Below are positions 4,779-11,314 of a stretch of DNA of 13,019 bases, piece after piece. Under the pieces are notes generated by a model, which was not told where the DNA came from, ran no database searches, and saw only the letters and a program-made list of their open reading frames with translations. Both the position numbers and the translations under genes were made by a program. The DNA comes from Alkalinema sp. CAN_BIN05 (GTDB lineage Bacteria; Cyanobacteriota; Cyanobacteriia; Leptolyngbyales; Leptolyngbyaceae), in the NCBI GenBank assembly GCA_026786325.1, contig JAJAYH010000056.1:1-13019 (forward strand), read 5' to 3'. The stretch's first letter is position 1; the number at the start of each line of letters is the position of its first letter.

Positions 4779-7253
4779 ATGGGAAGAGTCGTAGGGATCG
4801 ACCTGGGCACCACAAATTCGGTTGTCGCCGTCATGGAAGGGGGCAGACCTGTTGTCATTGCCAATGCGGAAGGAATGCGTACAACGCCTTCGGTAGTGGG
4901 CATGAGCAAGGACGGCGATCGTCTGGTGGGCCAACTCGCCCGTCGTCAGTCCGTACTGGATCCTCAGAACACGTTTTACAATGTCAAGCGCTTCATCGGT
5001 CGCAAACACACCGAACTAACGCCTGAAGACAAGCAGGTGCCCTATACCGTGCGCCGGGACGAAAATAGCAATATTAAAATTAAGTGTCCGCGCTTAGATC
5101 GTGATTTTGCCCCTGAAGAAATCTCCGCCATGGTGTTGCGGAAACTTGTAGAAGAAGCCTCGCGGTATCTCGGCGAACCCGTGACGGGCGCAGTCATTAC
5201 TGTTCCAGCCTATTTTAACGACTCCCAACGGCAAGCCACTCGTGATGCGGGAAGGATTGCGGGCTTAGATGTCAAACGGATTCTCAATGAACCGACAGCC
5301 GCGTCTTTAGCTTATGGTCTCGATCGTCGTCAGAGCGAATTGGTTCTGGTCTTCGACCTAGGCGGCGGGACGTTTGACGTGTCAATCCTGGAAGTTGGGG
5401 ATGGCGTTTTTGAAGTGCGATCGACCAGCGGCGATACCCAGCTTGGCGGCGGCGACTTCGACATGACGATTGTCAATTGGCTAGCTGAGCAGTTTTTAGA
5501 AAAAGAAGGCATTGACCTGCGGCGCGATCGGCAGTCTCTTCAACGTCTGACAGAAGCCGCCGAAAAAGCCAAAATTGAACTTTCTGGCGTGAATGTTACG
5601 GATATTAATTTGCCCTTCATCACCGCAACCGAAGATGGACCGAAGCATATTGAAACGCGCTTGACCCGATCGCAATTTGAAGCCTTGTGTAGTGAACTGG
5701 TCAGTCGATTGCGGCTTCCTGTCATGGAAGCTCTCCGCGATGCTGGATTTACGCCCCGCGACATTGATGAAATCGTCTTGGTCGGCGGTGGGACTCGGAT
5801 GCCCATGGTGCAGGAATTGGTCCGATCGATTCTTGGCCGTGAACCCAATCAAAATGTGAATCCTGATGAAGTCGTGGCGATCGGAGCGGCAGTTCAGGCG
5901 GGCGTATTGGCGGGCGAATTGAAGGATATATTGCTGCTGGACGTGACCCCGGTTTCGATCGGCCTTGAAACAGTTGGCGGCTTGATGAAAAAGCTGATTC
6001 CACGCAACACCACCATTCCAGTGCGGCGATCGGATGTATTTTCCACTTCTGAAGATAATCAAACGTCTGTCGAAGTCAACGTCGTCCAAGGCGAACGGGA
6101 AATGGCGAGCGGGAATAAAACTCTGGGCAAATTCAAACTCATGGGCATTCCGCCTGCACCGCGAGGGATTCCTCAGGTTCAGGTTTCCCTCGATATTGAT
6201 GCAAACGGTATTCTGCAAGTTACGGCCATGGACCGAACCACGGGCCGCGAACAGAGCATCACCATTCAGGGCGCATCAACGCTGAGTCCTGACGAAGTAC
6301 AGATGATGATTCGCGATGCGGAAGTTTATGCCGACAGCGATCGGTTGCGTCGAGAAAAAGTCGAGAAACGTAACCGAGCAGAGGCCATGGTGGTCCAGGC
6401 CGAACGTCAACTACGAGAAGCGACTCTCGACTTTGGCATGAATTTTGTGGCTCCTTACCGATCGCGCATTGAACCCCTAAATAAACGACTTCGCCAAGCA
6501 CTAGGCGACAATGATGAGCGGCTGATTGACATTACAGAAGCGGATCTCAAGGACGCGTTATCTGATTTACAGCGTGAAGTTTACGATCGGAACCAAGAAT
6601 ACGAAAAAGAAGGCGGATTTTTTGAGGCAGTGAAAGACTTCTTCTTGGATGACGACGACGATTATTACAACGATTACAACTCTCGTCGAGATGGTGGCGG
6701 TGGTGGCAGCTACGACTACAATTCCGGTTCTTACAACTACGGAAACCAATATGGCACGGGACGTTATGGGAATTCGGGCGCATTGCCACCCAGCCGGAAT
6801 CCATCCTTTGATGATTGGTCTACTGGAAATCGTGCCATAAATAGCGGGGATTACAAGTTGCCTGCCGATCGTTCTGACAACTATGACGATCGTTCAGATA
6901 ATCGCAATGCCAACCGTGATTCCAATCGCTATGACGATCGTTCAGATTCTCGCAATCAAAATCGCGAACCCGATCGATCAGATAATCGCAACCAGAATCG
7001 TGACGATAATCGCTACAGTGACCAGTCTGCCAACCGCTACGACGATCGGCCTTCCAATCGTGAATTCGATCGATATGACGATCGATCGAATTCACGTCCA
7101 GACGATCGCTATGACGATCGCAGCAACCTTCAGAATAATCCCAACGAGTCTCGGGATGTTCGGGATTCAGGACGACGGGACGACGCTCGCGATCGGAAGA
7201 AAAAACCGGATAAACCGAACTATGACAACAACTGGGACGGTGATGAGTGGTAG
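4779..7253 (+). CDS. dnaK: Hsp70 chaperone DnaK, long-tailed cyanobacterial DnaK3 type
   Basis: An 824-residue Hsp70; ordinary DnaK has about 640. The ATPase domain (1-382) has GIDLGTTNSVV (6-16), DLGGGTFD (193-200) and IVLVGGGTRMP (332-342). The interdomain linker DILLLDV is at 383-389, the substrate-binding beta domain runs to about 505, and the helical lid to about 615. From there a 200-residue tail follows: FFEAVKDFFL, five aspartates (624-628), a Gly/Tyr/Asn stretch, then Asp/Arg/Asn/Ser repeats, ending in NNWDGDEW instead of the usual EEVD. An extended tail and a dnaJ directly downstream match cyanobacterial dnaK3 (for example Synechocystis sll1932 beside sll1933), known to be essential and thylakoid-associated. 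The assignment to DnaK3 rests on this pattern. The chaperone folds or remodels clients by ATP-driven cycles with DnaJ and a nucleotide-exchange factor, here probably at the membrane surface. Confidence 0.97.
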   Translation: MGRVVGIDLGTTNSVVAVMEGGRPVVIANAEGMRTTPSVVGMSKDGDRLVGQLARRQSVLDPQNTFYNVKRFIGRKHTELTPEDKQVPYTVRRDENSNIKIKCPRLDRDFAPEEISAMVLRKLVEEASRYLGEPVTGAVITVPAYFNDSQRQATRDAGRIAGLDVKRILNEPTAASLAYGLDRRQSELVLVFDLGGGTFDVSILEVGDGVFEVRSTSGDTQLGGGDFDMTIVNWLAEQFLEKEGIDLRRDRQSLQRLTEAAEKAKIELSGVNVTDINLPFITATEDGPKHIETRLTRSQFEALCSELVSRLRLPVMEALRDAGFTPRDIDEIVLVGGGTRMPMVQELVRSILGREPNQNVNPDEVVAIGAAVQAGVLAGELKDILLLDVTPVSIGLETVGGLMKKLIPRNTTIPVRRSDVFSTSEDNQTSVEVNVVQGEREMASGNKTLGKFKLMGIPPAPRGIPQVQVSLDIDANGILQVTAMDRTTGREQSITIQGASTLSPDEVQMMIRDAEVYADSDRLRREKVEKRNRAEAMVVQAERQLREATLDFGMNFVAPYRSRIEPLNKRLRQALGDNDERLIDITEADLKDALSDLQREVYDRNQEYEKEGGFFEAVKDFFLDDDDDYYNDYNSRRDGGGGGSYDYNSGSYNYGNQYGTGRYGNSGALPPSRNPSFDDWSTGNRAINSGDYKLPADRSDNYDDRSDNRNANRDSNRYDDRSDSRNQNREPDRSDNRNQNRDDNRYSDQSANRYDDRPSNREFDRYDDRSNSRPDDRYDDRSNLQNNPNESRDVRDSGRRDDARDRKKKPDKPNYDNNWDGDEW
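6867..7185 (+). repeat. Asp/Arg/Asn-coding repeat region in the dnaK tail, rich in CGATCG
   Basis: The 19-mer CTATGACGATCGTTCAGAT occurs at 6881-6899 and again at 6929-6947, a 48-base period that encodes two 16-residue units beginning YDDRSD (residues 702-717 and 718-733). Degenerate YDDR and SDNR units continue to about residue 800. Roughly ten CGATCG cores fall in this stretch, nearly always read as GAC-GAT-CGN (Asp-Asp-Arg) or N-GAT-CG. The region is expected to be disordered. Confidence 0.8.
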
Positions 7254-7303
7254 TCATTTCTGTTGCTCTGTTCTCTCTTGATAAATAGCCCGATTCAGTT
7301 CCT

Positions 7304-8584
7304 ATGCAAAACTTCCGCAACTACTACGAAATTCTAGGTGTCGATCGTGACATTGAAAACGATGAAATCAAACGTGCATATCGTCGCCTAGCTCGGACCT
7401 ATCACCCTGATATGAATCCGGGGAATAAGGAAGCAGAAGAACGCTTTAAGGATATCAATGAAGCCTATGAAGTACTTTCAGATCCCGATCGTCGCGCTCG
7501 ATACGACAAATTTGGGAACTTCTGGAAACAAAAGGGATTTTCAGGTGTTAACAAAGCCTGGGACTTTTTTAAGACTAAACCAGGCGATCAACCCGAAGAA
7601 TCCGCTGACGAAGACTTCAGCAAAATTCGAGACTTCAATGAGTTTTTCGACACCGTACTGAATAACCAAGAGAGTTCTCGTAAAGGAGGCCGCCCGAACC
7701 GCAACAACGATCGGCCCAATCCCGGCAACAGCGACTACTCGGGCAATGCCGTCCGGCCTAATAGTCGAGGAAATAGCCGCGACACCTATTTTAATGAGCC
7801 GCCCACTCGTCCAAACGCCTTCAACGAAGCTCGTAACCCGGAACCTCGCCGAGCTACCGAAAGCCGCAATGAGTCTCGTAATGACGACTGGGGACCGTCC
7901 CGGAATGAACCGGCATCTCGTAATGACGACTGGGGCACGAGTAAAGCCCGCGATGACAACTGGGGACCATCATCGCAAGCACCCGATGGCGGAAATAATC
8001 GGATGAACAACGATCGGACTAGTAATCCAATGAACAACGATCGACCCCAAGAACCCGCACCCCGCAAACCTCAGCCTCGCGATGCCGAAGCCCAACTCAC
8101 GGTGCCTTTAGAGAAAGCTTACAACGGTGGAAAAGAGCGAATTCGACTTGAAGATGGACGGTTACTAGAAGTCACTATGCCCGGTGGATTGGTCTCAGGA
8201 CAGCGGATTCGGCTCGAAGGTCAAGGCATTAATGGCGGTGATTTATTTTTGACGATCGATCTAGTTGCCCACAAATTTTATCGCTTTGATGGCGTGAACT
8301 TGGTGTGTCAGGTGCCCTTGACAGTCCCAGAAGCCATATTGGGCGGAGAAATTGAAGTGCCGACCCTCGACGGTCTCGTGCGGATGAATATTCCCGCAGG
8401 CGTTAAATCTGGTCAGCGCTACCGTCTGGCAAAAAAAGGCTATCCCGATGGTAATGGCGATCGGGGCGACCAAATTGTTGAACTGCAATACGCGCTACCG
8501 AAGGCATTGAGCGATCGGGAAACCCAACTCTACGAAGAACTTCGACAAATTAACACAACCAATCCCCGATCGGGCCTGTCTTAA
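7304..8584 (+). CDS. dnaJ: DnaJ (Hsp40) co-chaperone without zinc finger
   Basis: A 426-residue J-protein. The J domain occupies about residues 5-72, with the catalytic HPD at 34-36. It stimulates the ATPase of Hsp70 and delivers clients. No CxxCxGxG zinc-binding repeats are present, so it is a class B (CbpA-like) protein. The two beta-barrel client-binding domains lie at about 264-415 (QLTVPLEKAYNGG onward, with the MPGGLVSGQRIRL and IPAGVKSGQRYRL motifs). Between them lies an unusually long linker (about 75-260) rich in Asn, Arg, Asp and Pro in place of the normal short Gly/Phe region. The gene starts 50 bases after dnaK on the same strand and ends just before a strong terminator, so the two very likely form one operon and the proteins a dedicated pair. 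No strong Shine-Dalgarno is visible before the ATG; the start is fixed by the J domain. Confidence 0.96.
   Translation: MQNFRNYYEILGVDRDIENDEIKRAYRRLARTYHPDMNPGNKEAEERFKDINEAYEVLSDPDRRARYDKFGNFWKQKGFSGVNKAWDFFKTKPGDQPEESADEDFSKIRDFNEFFDTVLNNQESSRKGGRPNRNNDRPNPGNSDYSGNAVRPNSRGNSRDTYFNEPPTRPNAFNEARNPEPRRATESRNESRNDDWGPSRNEPASRNDDWGTSKARDDNWGPSSQAPDGGNNRMNNDRTSNPMNNDRPQEPAPRKPQPRDAEAQLTVPLEKAYNGGKERIRLEDGRLLEVTMPGGLVSGQRIRLEGQGINGGDLFLTIDLVAHKFYRFDGVNLVCQVPLTVPEAILGGEIEVPTLDGLVRMNIPAGVKSGQRYRLAKKGYPDGNGDRGDQIVELQYALPKALSDRETQLYEELRQINTTNPRSGLS
7874..8043 (+). repeat. Short direct repeats in the dnaJ linker
   Basis: The 20-mer TCTCGTAATGACGACTGGGG occurs at 7874-7893 and 7916-7935 (42-base spacing), with a degenerate third copy near 7950. 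They encode DDWG, DDWG and DNWG, placing tryptophans at 196, 210 and 220. A second pair, ATGAACAACGATCG at 8003-8016 and 8030-8043, encodes MNNDR twice. All spacings are multiples of three. Confidence 0.8.
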
Positions 8585-8600
8585 TCTGTTTTGAGCCAAT

Positions 8601-8640
8601 AAAAAAGCTTGCCTAAAATAATACTCAGGCAAGCTTTTTT
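8601..8640. terminator. Bidirectional intrinsic terminator between dnaJ and petD
   Basis: A perfect 14-bp inverted repeat, AAAAAAGCTTGCCT (8601-8614) and AGGCAAGCTTTTTT (8627-8640), encloses a 12-base loop. Each strand reads a GC-containing stem followed by a run of six T, so it can end both the dnaK-dnaJ transcript (stop at 8584) and the petB-petD transcript (stop at 8658) arriving from the other side. Confidence 0.92.
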
Positions 8641-8657
8641 AAGTTAAAAATTTGGAT

Positions 8658-9140
8658 TTAGAACAGACCTAAAGTCAGCGCCTTATCAACCGGGAAGAGC
8701 GCACCTGCACCGAGGTACAAAGTAACCGCTGTCCCAAACAAAAATACAGCCATCGCCAAAGGACGACGGAATGGGTTTTGGAATTTGTTCACATTTTCCA
8801 AGAAAGGAATCGTGAACAGACCCAAAGGCACAGATGCCATCAACACAACTCCAAGAAGCTTATTCGGGACCAAACGGAGGATATTGAATACGGGATACAA
8901 ATACCACTCAGGAAGAATTTCCAAGGGGGTTGCAAACGGATCAGCAGGCTCACCGACAAGTGCGGGATCCAATACTGCCAAACCAACGATCAATGCAAAT
9001 GAACCCATGATTACTACAGGGAACATATACAGCAAATCATTAGGCCAAGCAGGCTCGCCGTAGTAATTGTGACCCATGCCTTTCGCCAGCTTTTCGCGGA
9101 CGATCGGATCGGTCATATCCGGCTTTTTCAAAGTAGTCAT
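8658..9140 (-). CDS. petD: Cytochrome b6f complex subunit IV
   Basis: A 160-residue, full-length subunit IV, the equivalent of the C-terminal part of mitochondrial cytochrome b. It begins MTTLKKPDMTDP, has three membrane helices (about 36-57, 92-114 and 127-147), and carries the quinol-site motif PEWY at 77-80 in the loop after the first helix. Together with PetB it forms the thylakoid-membrane core that oxidises plastoquinol and pumps protons between photosystems II and I and in cyclic electron flow. It lies 59 bases downstream of petB in the same direction, with a TAGGAG ribosome-binding site in that gap, so it is the second gene of a petB-petD operon. The strong terminator at 8601-8640 follows 17 bases after its stop. 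Length and motifs are normal. Confidence 0.98.
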   Translation of the reverse strand: MTTLKKPDMTDPIVREKLAKGMGHNYYGEPAWPNDLLYMFPVVIMGSFALIVGLAVLDPALVGEPADPFATPLEILPEWYLYPVFNILRLVPNKLLGVVLMASVPLGLFTIPFLENVNKFQNPFRRPLAMAVFLFGTAVTLYLGAGALFPVDKALTLGLF

Positions 9141-9199
9141 GGGAATGCTCCTAGGGGTGAGGTCTCTGGTAATAAATTTCTAAACTACAAGCTTAAAAT

Positions 9200-9847
9200 T
9201 TACAGAGGACCAGAAATTCCTTGCTTACGAATCATGAGGAAGTGAAACAGCATAAAGACTGCGATCAACCAAGGCAACACAAACGTGTGTGCGCTGTAGT
9301 AGCGAGTCAGTGTCGATTGACCTACGCTAGGTCCACCGCGCAACAAGTCTGCAATCAGAGTGCCCACAACAGGAATAGCTTCTGGTACACCAGATACAAT
9401 TTTGACGGCCCAGTAGCCCACTTGGTCCCAAGGCAACGAGTAACCCGTCACACCAAAGGATACAGTCAGCACTGCCATCACAACGCCGCTCAACCAGGTC
9501 AACTCACGGGGCTTTTTAAAACCACCTGTCAAGTACACGCGGAAGACATGCAAGATCATCATCAGAACCATCATGCTAGCGGACCAGCGATGGACGGAAC
9601 GAATCAGCCAACCGAAGTTGACATCATTCATAATGAACTGAACAGAGGTAAATGCTTCAGCCACAGTTGGCTTGTAATAAAATGTCATCGCAAATCCAGT
9701 CGCAAACTGAATAAGGAAGCAAGTGAGCGTAATCCCACCCAAGCAATAAAAAATATTGACATGGGGCGGCACGTACTTGCTGGATACGTCTTCGGCGATC
9801 GCTTCGAGATCTAAGCGTTCCTCAAACCAGTCATACACGTTTGCCAT
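9200..9847 (-). CDS. petB: Cytochrome b6
   Basis: A 215-residue, full-length cytochrome b6 with four membrane helices. The bis-histidine ligands of the two b hemes are all present: H86 and H100 in the second helix, H187 and H202 in the fourth. C35 is the covalent attachment site of heme ci (cn), specific to b6f complexes. The protein carries electrons across the thylakoid membrane in the Q-cycle and works with PetD, cytochrome f and the Rieske protein (the last two are not in this window). The start MANVYDWFEERLDL is the standard one. It is the first gene of the petB-petD operon and is divergent from ctpA, with a shared 187-base upstream region. An AGGA lies a little far upstream of the ATG as a weak ribosome-binding site. 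Confidence 0.98.
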   Translation of the reverse strand: MANVYDWFEERLDLEAIAEDVSSKYVPPHVNIFYCLGGITLTCFLIQFATGFAMTFYYKPTVAEAFTSVQFIMNDVNFGWLIRSVHRWSASMMVLMMILHVFRVYLTGGFKKPRELTWLSGVVMAVLTVSFGVTGYSLPWDQVGYWAVKIVSGVPEAIPVVGTLIADLLRGGPSVGQSTLTRYYSAHTFVLPWLIAVFMLFHFLMIRKQGISGPL

Positions 9848-9887
9848 GGTTGGAAAGCGTTCCTAAAAATAAGTCCTGTTCGTTAGA

Positions 9888-9896
9888 AATGTAGCA
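9888..9896 (-). promoter_or_regulatory. Candidate extended -10 element for petB-petD
   Basis: On the minus strand TGCTACATT gives an extended -10 (TG, one base, TACATT at 9893-9888). Initiation would fall near 9881, about 33 bases before the petB ATG. No good -35 is seen; the position where one is expected falls in the CCCGC arm of an inverted repeat (9911-9929), which could bind a regulator instead. Confidence 0.3.
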
Positions 9897-9910
9897 CATC
9901 TAAAATGCAT

Positions 9911-9929
9911 CCCGCATAGGGAAAGCGGG
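9911..9929. repeat. Small GC-rich inverted repeat upstream of petB
   Basis: CCCGC (9911-9915) and GCGGG (9925-9929) flank a 9-base A-rich centre. It sits just upstream of the proposed petB -10, within the petB-ctpA divergent intergenic region. It may be an operator-like site or chance; only five base pairs support it. Confidence 0.25.
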
Positions 9930-9988
9930 TTCTAGAGCGTTATTGGGCCATTCCCATCAGCGAACTAACGGTATCCCATGTTTCCCAG

Positions 9989-9994
9989 TATGAT
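9989..9994 (+). promoter_or_regulatory. Candidate ctpA -10 element
   Basis: TATGAT at 9989-9994 is the best -10 match in the 187-base petB-ctpA gap on the plus strand. It would start transcription near 10001 and leave a leader of about 34 bases. No -35 hexamer is recognisable. The rest of the gap holds nothing else I can assign. Confidence 0.25.
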
Positions 9995-10034
9995 AACAAA
10001 GTGTTAAGTTTTTAAGCCTCTCCTCTCACACTCC

Positions 10035-11309
10035 ATGCGTAACCCCTTTTTCGACGATATTTCTGACCGAATTCACGCGATCGCTAAGCGAGGGTTTGTT
10101 GTAATTCTGACGGGGATCATGGTGGTGTCGATGTGCCTTGGAACGTCAAGCTCAGCGGAGGCGTTAACGGAAGATCAACGGTTGCTGAATGAGGTGTGGC
10201 GGATTATCGATCGGGCGTATGTGGATGCTAGTTTTAATCATCAAAATTGGTGGGCGATTCGAGAGAAGTACCTAAAGAAAAATATGCCCGATCGCGAAGC
10301 CACCTATCAACTGATGCGAGAAATGCTGGGGCTACTAGGCGATCCTTTTACCCGTGTGATGAATCCAGAGCAATATCGTAGCCTCCAAACCAGTACGTCC
10401 GGTGAACTCACGGGTGTGGGCTTACAAATTGCCTTAGATGCCGATCGTAATGTCCTAAAGGTCATGGCTCCAATAGCAGGGTCTCCCGCCGAAAAAGCAG
10501 GGATTCAACCGGACGATGAGATTCTTGAGATTGATGGCAAATCAACGATCGGTGTGAGCTTAGATGATGCGGCGGGTAAGATGCGCGGCAAATTTGGCAC
10601 GGTGGTGATTTTGAAGATTCTCCATGAAGGAGATCCGGAGCGAGAATATGACCTCGTGCGCGATCGGATTGAACTAAATCCCGTTACATCTGAACTACGC
10701 GTAACAGAGCATCATCGGGTTGGATATATTCGTCTAACCCAGTTTAATGCCAACGCTCAAACCGAAGTGACCAGCGCGATCGCAGGATTAGAGAAACAAA
10801 AGGCCGATCGTTATATTCTGGACCTACGGAATAATCCCGGCGGGTTGCTACAGGCCGGAATCGATATTGCTAAACTTTGGATTCAGGACGGGGCGATTGT
10901 CTATACCGTCAACCGACAAGGCGAACTAGGTAGTTACTATGCAGAGCAGACGGCGGCAACCAATGACCCGATGGTGGTGTTGGTGAATAAGGGGACAGCC
11001 AGTGCGAGTGAGATCTTAGCGGGGGCATTGCAGGATAATCAACGGGCAACATTGATTGGTGAAAAGACCTTCGGTAAGGGCTTGATTCAATCGCTATTTA
11101 ATCTCTCTGATGGTTCAGGTTTGGCCGTGACGGTGGCTCGATATGAAACGCCGAACCATAATGACATTAATAAACTCGGTATCACGCCCGATCGGATGGT
11201 AGAACTCGGCCAAGTCGCGCCGAAAGACATTGGCAAAGATTCGGATCCGCAGTATCAGGCGGCGATCGATTTTCTAGAAACAATACCGGACCGCATTCAA
11301 GCAAGCTAA
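10035..11309 (+). CDS. ctpA: C-terminal processing peptidase CtpA (D1 maturation, family S41)
   Basis: A 424-residue exported serine protease. A basic N-terminus and hydrophobic core (about 20-36) end in SSSAEA, a likely signal-peptidase site after A43, so the enzyme acts in the thylakoid lumen or periplasm. A PDZ domain spans about 115-190 (GVGLQIAL through the GSPAEKAGI and DDEILEIDG motifs). The catalytic part has GTASASEIL with the nucleophile S323 and FGKGLIQ with the general base K348 and Q352; the 25-residue Ser-Lys spacing matches characterised D1 proteases. CtpA removes the C-terminal extension of precursor D1, which is needed to assemble the manganese cluster of photosystem II. No Shine-Dalgarno is obvious before the ATG. 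The gene is divergent from petB and 5 bases ahead of an HD phosphohydrolase gene. CtpA rather than CtpB or CtpC is chosen on overall sequence feel and the thylakoid context. Confidence 0.93.
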   Translation: MRNPFFDDISDRIHAIAKRGFVVILTGIMVVSMCLGTSSSAEALTEDQRLLNEVWRIIDRAYVDASFNHQNWWAIREKYLKKNMPDREATYQLMREMLGLLGDPFTRVMNPEQYRSLQTSTSGELTGVGLQIALDADRNVLKVMAPIAGSPAEKAGIQPDDEILEIDGKSTIGVSLDDAAGKMRGKFGTVVILKILHEGDPEREYDLVRDRIELNPVTSELRVTEHHRVGYIRLTQFNANAQTEVTSAIAGLEKQKADRYILDLRNNPGGLLQAGIDIAKLWIQDGAIVYTVNRQGELGSYYAEQTAATNDPMVVLVNKGTASASEILAGALQDNQRATLIGEKTFGKGLIQSLFNLSDGSGLAVTVARYETPNHNDINKLGITPDRMVELGQVAPKDIGKDSDPQYQAAIDFLETIPDRIQAS

Positions 11310-11314
11310 TTTTT

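Noticed and set aside
5496..6218. Open frame of 240 codons antisense to dnaK
   Set aside because: It lies wholly within the ATPase and substrate-binding coding region of dnaK; its translation has no recognisable domain and unusual composition, as expected of a shadow frame.
6867..7185. CRISPR-like regular spacing of repeats
   Set aside because: The 48-base repeats are coding, in frame with dnaK and degenerate, with no conserved repeat and unique-spacer pattern.
6883..7281. Alternative-frame protein rich in Ile/Thr/Met over the dnaK tail
   Set aside because: Its pattern is produced by reading the Asp/Arg repeat in another frame; no ribosome-binding site or homology supports it.
6820..7320. 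Antisense frame of 166 codons rich in His, Arg and Asp opposite the dnaK tail
   Set aside because: It is the complement of the repetitive GAC-GAT-CGN region; its low-complexity product mirrors the repeat and has no independent support.
9221..9814. Plus-strand frame of 197 codons across petB
   Set aside because: petB is complete and highly conserved on the minus strand; the plus-strand product shows no family features.
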